Assembly: GCF_000002075.1 (NCBI RefSeq)
Contig: NW_004797412.1
Coordinates: forward strand, 1,006,515 to 1,070,514
DNA length: 64,000 nt
Direction: 5' to 3'
From: Aplysia californica
Taxonomy: Eukaryota > Mollusca > Gastropoda > Aplysiida > Aplysiidae
Numbering within the stretch: the stretch's first letter is position 1; each line of letters opens with the position of its first letter. The notes beneath the pieces are model-generated. The model did not search any database. It saw only the letters and a program-made list of their open reading frames with translations, and was not told the DNA's origin. The translations under genes and the position numbers were made by a program. This document shows positions 47,452-59,829 of this stretch, piece by piece.

Positions 47452-50278
47452 ATGGATATGGTTTTGAAACAGAGATTTATAAATCACACGTTTGGTAACA
47501 ACTGTTTGTTTGATGACTAGCTTTTTTTATGTTCAAAGTAAATATTGTTGTAAAGCAAGGGTACGTACTTACTTTTTGGGTTGATTTGTTTTCAACAAGT
47601 TGTTAAAAAAGACTTTGGCATTGAAGAAGGAAAAAAATGTTTTGCCTAGATAAAGAAATATTGCAATATTCATGGCACTATTTTTAAACATTTAAGAAAC
47701 GCTTTGCCGTAAGTTGTCAATTTTGTCTAGTCTGAGATATATTTCAGTCTTCTATTTAAGAATCAGAGGTACTCAGGTGTGCCGAATATGTTTTTAAAGT
47801 TTAGTGCATTTGATTTCAGTGTATACAGGGTATAATGGAAGATTGAAGAGTATCTAACGAGATGTTTTTCCGTCTGTGTTTGAGATTGAAAGCTAAGGAG
47901 CCTATCCCACATTTACAAGTGGACGTAAGACTCTATGATATGTCTCAGAGTGAAATTCTTGTCATGGTCCTGAATACTTTTGTTGTTTGTTGGGGTTTTT
48001 TTTACCTTATTATTGGATCTCGTCCTTTTTGACCACAGAGTACAGCAATTATTTCTAAACGATTATCACATAATATGATGTATAGAAGTGGACAAGTGGC
48101 TTCTTGTTTTGTTTTATTTTTTTGCTTTACGTTTTGTGCCAAATCAAAAGCAACTTTTGTGTTAGATCCGGTCACCATGGCTGTTATTTTTAGTTTTGTT
48201 GTAGGTTTTTTTGCCTCACTTTGTGTTCAGATTGTTTTGTATTAATTCTTTTCTGCTGCGGGATTTATTTTTGTCAGTATGGTTTGGTTTTTGATGGCTG
48301 TGCATGTGTCCCTTTCTTATTGTATGGTAATGAACTGTTTGACTGATGATGTGATTTAAGTTAAAGCACATTTCTGTGTGTGTTGAGTATGTGTGTATGT
48401 GTGCTGTCCATCTTAATTTTACCAAAGCCCCACTTTGCCTTTTTCTAAGATGTAGTAGTTGGCTGGAGTTGTTGCATCTCTTTATTTTGACCCGTTTACA
48501 TATCTAATTTTTAACATGCGTGATTATATTACTATTACATTACTTTTCATCTTTACTGTTTCTCTTGCAAAGCATAATGAATTAATAATTCTCTGTGGTT
48601 CAGTTTGTATTTTAAGTGTGTAGAAAGCATGTCAAGTTATAATGTTGTTGTTGAATTTACTTTTTTTTTTGTTCACCTTAAATGGACATGGAAGCATTCC
48701 TCACTCCTGGAGTATGATCTCTTCTGTAAAATCAAGCACTTTCAATATTGTGCTGGAAACTGAAACATATTAATTAATTTTTTTTTTTTTTAAATTTTGG
48801 TTCATCTGAGCAATATGGTTCTGAGAAATGCTCTTACCCAAAGAGATTTCAATTTTTTTTACTCGCCCAACAGTAATACCACAAGAAGAAACAGAAAATA
48901 TTAACTCCTTTGTTGCCAAGCCCGAGACTGTCTTGGGCTCTTTGGTAGGGTTGTGGTTTTACCTCGATAATTGCCAAGACAGTGAAAGGGTTAAATAATT
49001 GATTAAGGAAAATTTGCATAGATAGATAGATAAGCTTGTGATGATTTTGTGTCAAGAAGAAGAAGATGCCAGTTCAACCAATGGCCGAGTTGTTTGTAAG
49101 CTCCTGCTCATTGTATTTTATTAAATTTTCTTCCAGTTTTAGTTGTAGATAGTCGTTCAACTGTGGCTGAACTTCACCAACCTTTGTTTTGTTTTGGCAT
49201 TTAAACTTCACATTGTGATAAATGGACATGGAGTTTTTAAATGTTTTATCATTTTCATTCCAATTTTATGCTCAGAATTACATTCCTTTGCCTTTTGTTT
49301 TATTGTGTCGTGTTTAATTCGTATAGGGGGAAGGGCGGGTAATTGTAGATTCTATTTCACTTTGTATTTATTCTTTCTTTTGATGTGGCTTATAAATGTC
49401 ATTGATTTTATGTTTAGGCCCTTTATTTCTGTTTGGCTTTTTGCTTTGTGTTGACATTTCAACCTGTCAAATGTTCCCCCTGTTTCAGCTGTATGCGGAA
49501 GAGTATATTTTTCCTCTCACATAGATAGATATACACTGTAAAATTAACTTCATAAAGTTTTTCAACTCATTTTTCTGAGATTAGAATTATATATATTCAT
49601 ATATATTAAATTTTCACTGATTCTTGTTTTTAAGTGTAATGGTAATCTATCAAATAGCACATTGCCACAGCATGGATATTTAAATGTATATTATATTATA
49701 TATATTATATATATGTATGTGTGTGTGTATGGTGTTTTTGCCTTTTTATGTCCATAAAGTGTTCTTCGCACGGCTGTGTGTAGCTGCAGTGTTGTATTCC
49801 GAGAGCATACGAAAGAGACTGAGAAATGCTAGAGTTTTGGCTGTGATTTCCTTACCTTTGTTGTCATGTCAGGAAGCAATCATTGCCTTTATTATTACTG
49901 CAACTCTCATCATCTTTGCTCACCTCTCCCTCCTTATCCCCTTCCCCCTTCCCCCGTCCTCATCCCCATATGTCTTTTTCCCCTCAACTTTCTCCTGTGA
50001 TAACACGCATGCTGTATAGTGTCGCCTCATTATCTTTGCTTTCCCAACCTTACGATCTCCCCACCCCTTTTCTCCCTCTTTCTCATCTTTTTTCCTCTGT
50101 ACTATGGCTTGCGGTAATGGGCATAATATCCTTTTACTCTTCATTCCTTGATCTAAAAATCCCGTTTTGATGGTGTTGTTGTGCTCGGTTTCTTTTGCAG
50201 CATATCGTGCAGAAACTGGGATTGGGGTGTTCATTAGAGATCGATGTTTTCTTACTTCAACATTTTGGTGGCATGCAG

Positions 50279-50425
50279 CCTCCTCTTGGTTGGTTGCTAC
50301 AGGGTGCTTCTGGTAACTCCTACTTTTTAACTACCCTTCTTTTTTTCTCAGTCTGTTTGTCTTACTTTTTCCATGCACTAAATGACTGTTATTGTCTCGC
50401 TGATGTGCTTCTCTTAATACAAAAC
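50279..50425 (+). mobile_element. S3 copy
   Basis: CTTGGTTGGTTGCTACAGGG, TTTCTCAGTCTGTTTGTCTT, GCACTAAATGACTGTTATTG and GTGCTTCTCTTAATACAAAA. Confidence 0.6.
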
Positions 50426-50574
50426 TTTAAGGTCAGCACGGTACTGTTGTTGCTTCTCTCAACATTCTGTGAATGTGTGAATGCACCAGACTTTTCTGTA
50501 TGCTTCATTTATGCCCAAAATGCTTCTGCGTTCAGTTCCTTATACCTTGTTTCATTGAGTCTAGCATAGCAGGT

Positions 50575-50700
50575 AGTTCGAGGGCGCCATCAGTATGTCT
50601 TACTTCTTTTCGTTTCCTCTGTTGTTTGTATTTATCTATCACACTTTTTCCCCAGTGCTAAGTTTCCATTATTGTGAGGATTTGCTAGTCTCTAAACTGG
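50575..50700 (+). mobile_element. S3 copy, diverged
   Basis: GTTCGAGGGCGCCATCAGTA and GTGCTAAGTTTCCATTATTG; the tail is unclear. Confidence 0.55.
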
Positions 50701-50767
50701 CATGAATAAAATGTTAGTTTGTTACCTAAACACTTGACATTGTTCAAGGTGGTAGAAATATGCTTGG

Positions 50768-50905
50768 GTGGTTGGCAGGTGCTCTGGCATGATTTGCTCC
50801 TTCTTTCCTATTAAACATCTATCGTCCTTATCTCTCCTTCTTCTTTTCTGTTTATGTTACTCTTTTGTAACACCTCTAATCTTCATTACTAAAACTTGTT
50901 GATAT
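50768..50905 (+). mobile_element. S2 copy, 3' truncated
   Basis: GTTGGCAGGTGCTCTGGCAT through CTTTTGTAACACCTCTAATC; the GCGCTCATATG module is missing. Confidence 0.7.
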
Positions 50906-51192
50906 GTGAGAAAAAGGAGTAGGGAAAGAAACTAGATGTTGATGGTAACAGTCGCAAACCATGTCAGTCCATGAGCATGTAATTGCTACTTTAAAGAAAA
51001 GCGGTGTGCTAGTACCAAATGTGCAGCTGAAAATGGTATACACATTTTGTGCTATATAAATATATCATGCAAAGGGGTGTCCATGCGGTCTTTTTAAAAA
51101 AAAATAATCTTAAACTAATTTTCGATAAACACGGTTTGTGACTGTTACTGTCAATATATAATGTCTATAGTGTGAGAGACTTATGTATTCTT

Positions 51193-51214
51193 GGGGGGGG
51201 GGGGGGGGGGGGGG
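51193..51214. repeat. 22-nt poly-G run
   Basis: Uninterrupted G run. Confidence 0.95.
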
Positions 51215-51269
51215 CAGTACTTATGTGACACTGTTGTATAACTTGTGTATATGGACAATCGTAGAGTGA

Positions 51270-51400
51270 GTGGGCTGTTGGGGGGATGGCAACACAGGTG
51301 GGTCTTTCTTCTTTACTTTCCCAGTTTTGTATCTGATCTATCCGTCAGTCTTGCTTTCTCCCAGCAATGTATCAATGTGCTTTTCTTTATTCAAATTCTA
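51270..51400 (+). mobile_element. S3 copy, diverged
   Basis: GGTGGGTCTTTCTTCTTTAC and CAATGTGCTTTTCTTTATTCA at its end. Confidence 0.5.
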
Positions 51401-51429
51401 GTAGAGATGATATGAAAGTAATGTTCAAA

Positions 51430-51560
51430 GGGAGTGGTTGGAAGGCGCCACTGGCAGGTCCTACTGCTTTATTTCTGTTGTTTCTGTCTGTCTGTCTTAT
51501 TTTTTCCCATTATTGTGTCGATGTTCTTTCCTTTACTGAGACACAAATACTGTCCCCGAA
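51430..51560 (+). mobile_element. S3 copy
   Basis: GTGGTTGGAAGGCGCCACTG, TTTCTGTTGTTTCTGTCTGT and TTCTTTCCTTTACTGAGACA. Confidence 0.65.
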
Positions 51561-52244
51561 TTACAATAAAAAGTTGTTATTGAAGTGAAATAACCTATTG
51601 ATTTTGTGGGCACAGTCGGACGTATGACTCAGTCACCTTCACAATGACCCTTTTGCCCTACCTGTCAGATCTTTTCATTTTATCTGTTCTGTCCCTCATG
51701 GAGCTGTGCAGCTTTGCAGCAGCTTACACACTAACCAATTGTCATTCGTGTAACCTATAAAGTGAGCTGAATGTCTGCCATATGAACATATGCTGTCTGT
51801 GGAGATGTAGTTGTGAACTTCCATCTTACCTCCAAAATGATGTGAGGTGATCAGCTGATCAGGGCTGCCTTGTGTTTTGGTCTTTTCAAATTGCCTGTGC
51901 TCTTCTACAAGTTGCCATGCAATATACAAATGTCTGCTTTTTAATGTAGAGTTTTGCTTCCTGGATACTTTTATGTTATGTTTGTCCATGTTTTGATGCA
52001 ATTATTTTTAGCTTGATTTGTGTTATTACAGCTTTACGTGCGCTCTTCCCGATGTTTTTTATCTTTTTCTTTTTTAGTTTTTGCTACAGGGTTGTTTTCC
52101 CCTGTACCCTCCCCCATCCCCTCCAATGGTCAGTGTTCCCACGTGCATGTGTGTGTATGGGGGGGGGGGGGTGTGGCGGTTTTCTCGCTGAATACAGTTG
52201 TTATTATCAGACTTTATCATGGCAAGTGAAAAATGTGAGTTTGG

Positions 52245-52430
52245 ACCCTGAGTGGGGATGAGGAGGCTTTTATATTTACAATTGAGTATTTCTGTCTGTC
52301 TGTTGAGATATTGTACCCCTCTCAACACAGGTTGGCTCTGACAGTCGGTCAGGATTAAAGCGGCCTGCCTCTCAAATAATGTAAATTGTGTTGATGGGGG
52401 CTTAAAACCAGTTACAGTTACAATTATGTC
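52245..52430 (+). mobile_element. S1 copy, 5' truncated
   Basis: CCCTGAGTGGGGATGAGGAG, CAGGTTGGCTCTGACAGTCG, then CTCAAATAATGTAAATTGTG and GGGGGCTTAAAACC. Confidence 0.6.
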
Positions 52431-52749
52431 TTTTAGCTCCCTGAATGTAGGCAGTCTATGCTCTAGTATGGCTTGCTCCTCATACTTCTTCTATGTCCTG
52501 GCTGCCGGTATCAGCTGCTTCCTAATAGCTTTCTTACCTAACGCTATCAATGACAGTTATGCCATAAAATCAGACTAAAACATTTTTGCTTGACAAATTA
52601 ATGATGCGTACACAGTTGTTTTATCTGAGAAGACATCTTGGTTTAGTTGTGTGGATTGGGGCATAAAAAGACAAGTGCACTTTTACCCTTTTGTTTTGAG
52701 ACGACGCTAGCCAGCTTGGGCAGATTTGTACGTCTTAAGTCAAGCAAAC

Positions 52750-52905
52750 GAAAACTCCGATGGTAGGTGGAGGGTGCCATTGGGAGGTCCTACTTCTTTT
52801 TTTTCTTTCTATTGTTTCTGTTTATTGCTGTATTGATATTAATTTTTCCCAGCTTTTAAACCATAGTTATTGTGTCTATGTGCTTCTCTTTGCTCATGGT
52901 CTACT
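52750..52905 (+). mobile_element. S3 copy
   Basis: GGTGGAGGGTGCCATTGGGA through GTGCTTCTCTTTGCTCATGG. Confidence 0.6.
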
Positions 52906-52944
52906 AGATCTAGAAGTGCAAAGGATACAGTACAGTAAGTGGTT

Positions 52945-53085
52945 GACCTATTTTATCATCTTTGTCTGAGACCAAAGAAATGTTTTATCTTTGAGTTTCT
53001 GTCTGTTTGTGTCTTACTTTTCCCTGCCCTAAATGACCAGTATTATTTTGATTTGATGTGCTTCTCTGTGCTCAAACTCAAACTC
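52945..53085 (+). mobile_element. S3 copy
   Basis: GAGTTTCTGTCTGTTTGTGT, CCTAAATGACCAGTATTATT and GTGCTTCTCTGTGCTCAAAC. Confidence 0.6.
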
Positions 53086-53364
53086 TCAAGAAAAGGAGAA
53101 TGCTGTAGTCTTCTTTTTCTTCTCCTCTATGGCATCACACTTGAAGTCTGGTACCACAGTTCTTCTGTTGGCCCGTATAGCTTCTCCTGTAATTTTAATG
53201 GGTTGACCTAATTTCATGTGTCAGGTCTGAGATAGCTATCCATATGAATTAATATTACTCAAATAAATTCATACTTTTTTCCTTTGCATCTTCTTTTTGC
53301 GCGCGGGGGGGTCTCCGCACTTTTTCCGTTATGTCTGAAGTGTTCATGCTTGTGTGGTCATCTG

Positions 53365-53522
53365 CATGTGTGTGGGTGGATGGGGGTGCACCACCTGGCA
53401 GGTTCTACTTCTTTACTTTTCTTGATTATTTCTGTCTATCTATCTTGTCTTCCTTTGTCCCTCAGCACTAACAAAATGTTACTGTACCGATTTGCTTCTC
53501 TTTACTCAAACAAACAAACACT
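53365..53522 (+). mobile_element. S3 copy with intact tail
   Basis: GGTGCACCACCTGGCAGGTT through TTGCTTCTCTTTACTCAAAC and three ACAA tail units. Confidence 0.7.
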
Positions 53523-54264
53523 TTTTCTCCGTGAATTTTGCTCATGGCTGCCATTTCAGAACCACCTGCTGTATATTTGCAATTTCTGTATTCAGTGACT
53601 TAACCATAGTCATATACGTACGCTCTTTTTTTTAAAATGCATATTCCAACTCAAATTGCCCTCTTCTCTTTTTGAAGATTTTCTTACATTATGTGCCAAT
53701 TATACCTGTTGTTTCATCAGCAGGAAAAGAATAGGGTCTGAAGGTGCAATGATGGCTGGTGGCCCGCTAAAAACAGCTAATTTAAGCGTGTTAGTCACCT
53801 GCTTTCTCGACCATTGAGGGTTTTAAATCCAAGAGATCAGCAAAACTAGCCTGGCCCCAACAGAAACTTGGTCTTTGGAGCTACTTACCGTCCTCACCTA
53901 TAATATGAGCAATGTTTCCAGAATCTAAGGTTCAAGAGTATAACTCACTGTTATATGCAAGATGTACAGCTAAAAGCTGGCTCAGCAAAGAGCGAGCGAT
54001 GGTGAATACAAGTTGGCAATTTTTTTTAACCCAACGTTAATACTTCTTCATTGACCTGCTGATGTATTTTTCAAAAACTGACATATTTGATGACAGACTA
54101 ATACTTGATTGCACGCATATTGAGCTCTCCCCCCACCCCATGATATTAGGAATTCACCTTGTAACATACATGCCACCTACAAAAATGGACAGACTTTGGA
54201 GTCAAAAATATATCACCCCTATTATATGTAAAGTCGTGTTACAGTACACAGTTACAGATGCGTA

Positions 54265-54430
54265 GCTGGATAATAAGTGTTTCTGGTGGAACGATTAGGC
54301 TTTTTGTTGTCAGGTGCAGAAGGTGCGAGTTTAATTACTGAGTGGGGATGTCTTTCCTTTAGCACCTTCATCTCTCGGCTAGGAAGCACTGCAATCTGCC
54401 TCCCAAGTTATCTTTATTATGGCTGGGGGG
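54265..54430 (+). mobile_element. S1 copy
   Basis: GGTGGAACGATTAGGCTTTT head, GTGCGAGTTTAATTACTGAG B-box-like region, AATCTGCCTCCCAAGTTAT near the end. Confidence 0.55.
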
Positions 54431-54472
54431 GGTACAAAAATGTGTACAAAAGAAAAATAAAAAAAATAATTT

Positions 54473-54808
54473 GTGAGGCATCATGGTGAAATCAGGGGCT
54501 CGTCAAAATAATGAAATAAAAAGAATCGACATCTGTTTGGCCGCCGGGCAAATTTTTTTCTAATTTTCTTTTTTTGACTCAACATCTTTCATGTCCATCT
54601 TAGAACGCATTTCTGTGCGGATTTTACAGAATAACATTGATGAAAGGCACTAAAAATGTTAGACTATGGAAGTTACTTCTATTCAACATAGATCAATATT
54701 TTTTTTTTGATCAAAAGGAAGGCAAATGAACGGGCTTTAAGATAATACCAAGAACCCCATTTGTCCAAAAATTGACAAACGCCTGATTCTACCACGTCAT
54801 GACACATT
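54473..54808 (+). mobile_element. M1 MITE copy, shortened
   Basis: GTGAGGCATCATGGTGAAAT at the left and TGACAAACGCCTGATTCTAC then CGTCATGACAC at the right. Confidence 0.8.
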
Positions 54809-55582
54809 TGATGTTTCTTTTTTGAGATCTCCGCAACAAAGACTGTTCAGTGATTTTTTTTTGTTGCCATAATAATATTAATCAGTTTGCATGCCGTACA
54901 TTCTGTAGTAAAAGGTCAGAAAGAAAATAATGATAACTTCCCTTCTTAAACAGCTTAGCCCCCCATTATCATCTCCCGCCACTCATTGCACCTTGGCTTC
55001 TTCTCTTTTCCCTCTGGTTCTGTCTGTGGCACTTGTGACCTTTCATTGTTTATCCACCTGTCATGTGACCTTTACCATGTGGCCAACCATTGCTGTATCA
55101 CCTTTATTACTTGTCCACTTTGTCATGTGACTGACCTTTGTCATGTGACCTTTTATGATGTGTCTAGTTGTCATGTGACCTTTTATTATTTGTCCAGTTG
55201 TCATGTGCCCTTACGAACAGATTGTTCTCAGCAGTCTTGTGCCTTTCCCCCATCCCCTCTACCCCTGTTGTCCGTTTGTTCTAATTTAAAGACAAAAACG
55301 TCCCGCCCGATAGACTGGAAGGAAAGATATTCTTTTGTCTCTTTTGAAAATGGATTTTTTAAATTCTCAATTCCCTCTCTCCATCCCCCCCCCCCCCCCC
55401 TCCTTCCCCTTTTTTCCCCAAGTCATCCCTTTACCCACAAACTCTGCAGCAGATGTCTACCATTGAATATGCCATCACCGTGTCTTGCTTCTCCAAATAT
55501 TACTAGAGGAATTGTAAACAGTTATGTGCCTCTTGAGTCCGAATCATAGAATCATAAGGTGTCTTAAATTATCCTCTACGGT

Positions 55583-55650
55583 CAAGATAAGTAAGATAAG
55601 ATAAGATAATACTTTTTTTGTTCCTGTGTGAAATTTTATGTTACACACAT
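55583..55650 (-). mobile_element. L2/CR1-type LINE 3' end, inverted
   Basis: Read on the minus strand it gives AATTTCACACAGGAACAAAA followed by TATTATCTTATCTTATC, the usual 3' tail of L2/CR1-type LINEs. Only the tail is present. Confidence 0.5.
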
Positions 55651-55969
55651 GTAGATATACACAGAATTTGAATTATCTGTTACTTATAATAAAGAATTTC
55701 AATATTAAGAGAAAAATGTAACTGACAATTTTACGTTTAGAAATTGATCATAGATTTTAAAATATTTATATACGTATATTTTTTGATTTTTTTGTGCAAT
55801 ATATTATGTGCTTAGAATTTTTTTAATCAGCAGTAGTGCAAATTAATTTACCTTTAATTATAGATAAATAATAACAATATTTGGCCAGGGTTGATAAACA
55901 TCTCCGTCTTCTTAGACTTTCATCTCTTGTTGTTAACTACTAACAATTTTTCTCAGAATTGTACTTTTT

Positions 55970-56120
55970 TACCTGGTAGTTGGAGGGCATTGCTGGTACA
56001 TCTTACTTGTTTTTCTATCCCTCTATTATTTCTGTCTATCATGTCCTACCCTCCCCCCCCCCCCTTCCCCTCTCCCTGCAGTAAATGACCATTATTAACA
56101 CACCTCTTTACTCGAACTAA
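55970..56120 (+). mobile_element. S3 copy
   Basis: TAGTTGGAGGGCATTGCTGG, TAAATGACCATTATTAACAC and CTCTTTACTCGAACTAACAA. Confidence 0.6.
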
Positions 56121-56564
56121 CAAAACATAACAGCTTTTGAAAACCATTATAGCAGCAGTTGTAGTCGTGGTGGTAGTAGCTATGTTTAGGATAGATGTAG
56201 TAGTGGTTGTAAAATGTGTTTAAGATATTCTTTCAAAAATAAGGAAAAACCATAGATTTTCTTGTGGTCAGTTTATCTAGCTGTGAAGAGGGTGAGATGT
56301 GGCATCACCTCTATTGTCTGTCCACTTTGTTCAGTCTCTATGGTTGTGAGTGAGGATTTTTCTCATCCCTTTGGCCTTACTCATACAACATGTGCGTGGT
56401 GAAAATTGTTTCCGTCTCTATTACCCATTGGCAAGCAGTGAATACAGAATGCAGTTGGCGAGGGAGGGTTCAAAATTAAGAAAGTCTTTATTCTTTATAT
56501 TTACATACCTGTGTCTTCTAACAACTTGTTTTGAGTTTAGCACTTTTGATGAAATGATGACCAG

Positions 56565-56735
56565 TGTCTGTAGTTAAGCGCAGCTCCATTGCATACAGGA
56601 GACCCGAGTTTAATACCCGAGTGGGTAGAACCTTCTGAGCTCGTATTGGCCCTGACAGGAGGAAGGGTCAAAGCCCTTCTCATAAATTATCTACATTGTG
56701 TCAAAAGGGGCATAAAAACACCAACATTTGAAAAG
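56565..56735 (+). mobile_element. S1 copy
   Basis: TGTCTGTAGTTAAGCGCAGC head, CCCGAGTTTAATACCCGAGT B-box-like region, then ATAAATTATCTACATTGTGT and AAAGGGGCATAAAAACACC. Confidence 0.65.
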
Positions 56736-56759
56736 GTATGACACTTTTATGTGTTGGAC

Positions 56760-56970
56760 TGTTTTGGTGTAACAGTGAGATTCTTTGGACTTGCACACAA
56801 GAGAGATGGGCTCAGTACCCATAATCTGTGTTATGGGATGTCCTTTTCTGTCTGCTAGGATACTGTATCTTCACTCGATAGCCCAGGTTGGCCATATATA
56901 GTGTCTGCAGCCCACCCTCTGAAATTATCTAAATTGTGTTGTTGGAGACTTATTGACTAATAACATTTAC
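56760..56970 (+). mobile_element. S1 copy, full length
   Basis: GGTGTAACAGTGAGATTCTT head, GGGCTCAGTACCCATAATCT, CCCAGGTTGGCCATATATAG, then TGAAATTATCTAAATTGTGT. Confidence 0.65.
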
Positions 56971-57127
56971 AATTAAATCAAGAGTGATAAGTGTGCGTAT
57001 GTGTATATAATATATATATATATATGGTAGCCTACAGTTTCATATTCAGATATTTGGGTCTGAGTTAACAGTCAAAAAGTCAGCCAAGAAGATACTGGAG
57101 AGTCCATGAGAACATTTTTTTTTGGTT

Positions 57128-57141
57128 GGGGGGGGGGGGGG
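57128..57141. repeat. 14-nt poly-G run
   Basis: Uninterrupted G run after a T-rich stretch. Confidence 0.9.
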
Positions 57142-57519
57142 ATAAGTCATAATCATTTTATCAGATAATGTTACTCTCTTTCGGGTACCTAAGGATGAAG
57201 GGGAAGGGGTTGAAACAAATAATCCTGTAGTTTTTGATAAGTGATTGTTGATGAATTATTGTACTTTTATCGCCAATTGGCTAGGCAGTTGAGACCTTGT
57301 ATTTAACTCTATGTGCCTTGAATGTGTAGGACGCCCTCTCTATAACTGTGCACTATCTACTCTAGCAATAATATACCACCATTGATATTTTCTTTTGTTG
57401 AAGATTTGCTGTTGTGTGTTGTTGTTGGCTGGTAAAGAGGATGGTGAGGTTTTGTTTGTTTGTTTGCTTGTTTTTTTGCTTTCCATCTTGACACCCAATA
57501 TGTAATTTCCTTGTGTGTT

Positions 57520-57672
57520 TTCGAGTGATGAGAGAATGGGTACGGAAGGCACCACTGGTTGGTCCTTCTTGTCTTTTCCATCTAGTGTTTCCGTCTGTCC
57601 GCCTTGCTCTTTCCAAGCACTAAATAACAGTTACTGTATAACTGTGCTTCTCTTTACTCCCGACTAACAAAA
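57520..57672 (+). mobile_element. S3 copy
   Basis: AAGGCACCACTGGTTGGTCC, GTGTTTCCGTCTGTCCGCCT, GCACTAAATAACAGTTACTG and GTGCTTCTCTTTACTCCCGA with an ACAAAAC tail. Confidence 0.65.
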
Positions 57673-57742
57673 CAGTGAAAGAGACGGCCACTTTCCCCAG
57701 TTCTTTGTCTCTTTCACCAAATAATCCTATGTACCAGCACCA

Positions 57743-58185
57743 GTAGTGTAACTGGATACTTTCTTTGCTCTTGCATTCAAAAGACGGGAGTTCAGTTCCC
57801 AAATGCAGAAGTGGGTGGTTGGCGGGTGCTCTGGTGTGGTTTGCTTCTTCTTTCCTATCAAACATCTATCGTCCTTATCTCCCCTTCTTCTTTTTTATGT
57901 TTGTTACTCTCATGTAACACCTCTAATCTTCTGGCGCTCATATGACCTTCTGCAGTTGCGAGCGCCGTAAATCATGTACCAAAAAAAAAAAAAATACCAA
58001 ATGCAGAAGTTTTATAATTTTATCAATATCTCCATCTGTGGGGAGAATTTTTATCGAATATCTCCCGTCTTTCTGCTGGGATCTGTCCCTTTCAGCCTTG
58101 ACACACTGGATGGAAGCAGCCTGCTTGCTAAATGATTGAAATAGTATCGAAGGAGGCATAAGACTTCTACATTTTTCAAAGGTAC
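57743..58185 (+). mobile_element. S1 SINE split by an S2 SINE
   Basis: Left part: AGTGTAACTGGATACTTTCT head and GGAGTTCAGTTCCCAAATGC. Right part from 57997: ATATCTCCATCTGTGGGGAG, CTAAATGATTGAAATAGTAT and GGAGGCATAAGACTTC. The S2 element lies between (57812-57996). Confidence 0.7.
57812..57996 (+). mobile_element. S2 SINE, complete copy with poly-A and 13-bp target duplication
   Basis: 185 bp from TGGGTGGTTGGCGGGTGCTC to a poly-A tail (with one T near its end), flanked by the direct repeat CCAAATGCAGAAG (57799-57811, 57997-58009). This fixes the 5' boundary of S2 and shows it moves by retroposition. S2 has the closing module GGCGCTCATATGACCTTCTG and GAGCGCCGTAAA. Confidence 0.88.
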
Positions 58186-58589
58186 CCCTTAGTGAGCTGT
58201 TTACTTTTAGTTCATTTGTCCCTGGCTACTCAGTTGTTTATGCACATATGTATGTATACATGTTTACTCTCAAAAGACTTGAAATTCAGAAGAAAAAAAA
58301 AATAGATCTTTTTAAAGTATTCTTAAACAAGAGTGCCCATTATTGTTGTCGTTATGTGTGAATACCACAGCGATTGTTGCTATTATTGCCAATATTATTT
58401 TCTCTCATGTCAAATCTGATATAGGCCTACTTAGATTTATTATTTTTGTGGTTGTTGTTTTTTTCTATGATACTGGTTTTTGGAATGTTAGCCTATTTTC
58501 CTATTGCCCTCATGTCGGCCATACTCATTCCTACCTTTGTCTTCACTATCGTTATTGCTATAGTTATTGGTGTAGTTATTCTAAGTCTC

Positions 58590-58795
58590 CACATCATTAT
58601 TACTATTTTATTATTATTCTATTATTATTATTATTATCATTATTATTATTGTTGCAACTATTACAACTTTTTATATTATTTTAAATTTTCAATCATTTAA
58701 ATAATTATTGTTAATATTGTTGCTATTATAATAAATATTATTATTGTTGTTGTTGTTACTGTTATTATTCTTACTATTGTTAGAGCTATCTTTGT
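58590..58795. repeat. ATT-rich trinucleotide region
   Basis: Imperfect TTA/ATT and TTG repeats of about 200 bp. Confidence 0.85.
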
Positions 58796-58938
58796 TTGAT
58801 TGTCATCTCTATCACCATTGTTACTCTGGTTACCGTAATTTTTATTGTTTCTTTTCACCAAAACCACAACTGTAGACATCCTACTTTGGTCATGTTCTGG
58901 TGGCTACCCTCATGTTTATATGCATGCCGCCTCAATTT

Positions 58939-58939
<1 letters not shown>

Positions 58940-59000
<61 letters not shown>
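58940..59000. repeat. TG microsatellite
   Basis: About 60 bp of uninterrupted TG repeats, followed by TCTG units. Confidence 0.95.
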
Positions 59001-59239
59001 ATCGGTCTGTCTGTCTGTCTGTCTTGTTCATTGCCAGACTTTTTTCCCCACTTGTCGCCCTTGCCTCATTCTCACACAACGAACCACATCTCTACGTTTA
59101 AGTCCTTACCGATGCTTTATTCTCTATTTTGTATGTCACACATCCCTGTCATGACCTTTGATCCATTTATTGTTGCCCTTTTGTATTACTGGGGACTTTT
59201 TTGTAACTCAACTGCCCCAGTCTTTTTTCTTTTTTAACT

Positions 59240-59475
59240 CGACTGAGCGGTGTCTGTTGTGTTTTGGTTGGGCTCTTTGCCGTTGCTTGTGGGAGATGTG
59301 TGTTCGATTCTTATGTGAAGCAGTTATGTTATTGAGCGTCTCTGTCTGGCAGCCAGTACGTTGTGTTCCACTCAGCCTGGGTTTGCCAGAACAGGCAGGG
59401 TGGAAACAGCTCGCCTCCTAAATGATTTTAATCACGTCAAAGGGGGTTAAAAACCTTTACAATCAGTTGTATTAA
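59240..59475 (+). mobile_element. S1 copy, full length
   Basis: GTGTTTTGGTTGGGCTCTTT head, TGTGTTCGATTCTTATGTGA (a good B-box), CAGCCTGGGTTTGCCAGAAC, then CTAAATGATTTTAATCACGT and GGGGGTTAAAAACC. Confidence 0.7.
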
Positions 59476-59829
59476 CTTGACTGCCCTCATTGATTTTTTA
59501 AAAAATGAGAATGTAAAAAAAAGTATTGCTTTTGTGTATATCTTTTTTAATTTTACCCCTGTTGTTTGCGCAGGTGCTCATTTATTGTTTCGGTGTTAAG
59601 AGAAAGGATTGTTGCTCTGTTACAGAATGGACAGAGCAGAGAAAGGAGATACAGAGAGGGGGGGGGGGGTGAAAGAGAAAGAGAGAGAGAAAATCTCAGA
59701 TATGTCAACTGCATGATTTCTGGAGTCTATGTTGGATGATAGTCCAGCCTGTCCAGTTTAGTTTTGTCCTCAATTTGTAAGACACATTTGTGTAGTATGT
59801 TTCAGATTCCTCTCTGTGTCTACATCATT

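Noticed and set aside
49684-50234. Several hydrophobic frames on both strands
   Set aside because: T-rich and CT-rich DNA; no conserved domain, no coding-like third-base pattern.
54986-55549. 187-codon plus-strand open frame with CHVTF-type repeats
   Set aside because: The repeats reflect a TCATGTGACCTTT-type minisatellite; no splice sites or domain support it.
58855-59237. Cys-Val repeat frames with hydrophobic ends
   Set aside because: TG microsatellite followed by unremarkable sequence; no family recognised.
59158-59421. Cys-rich 87-codon frame
   Set aside because: It lies mostly on an S1 SINE copy.
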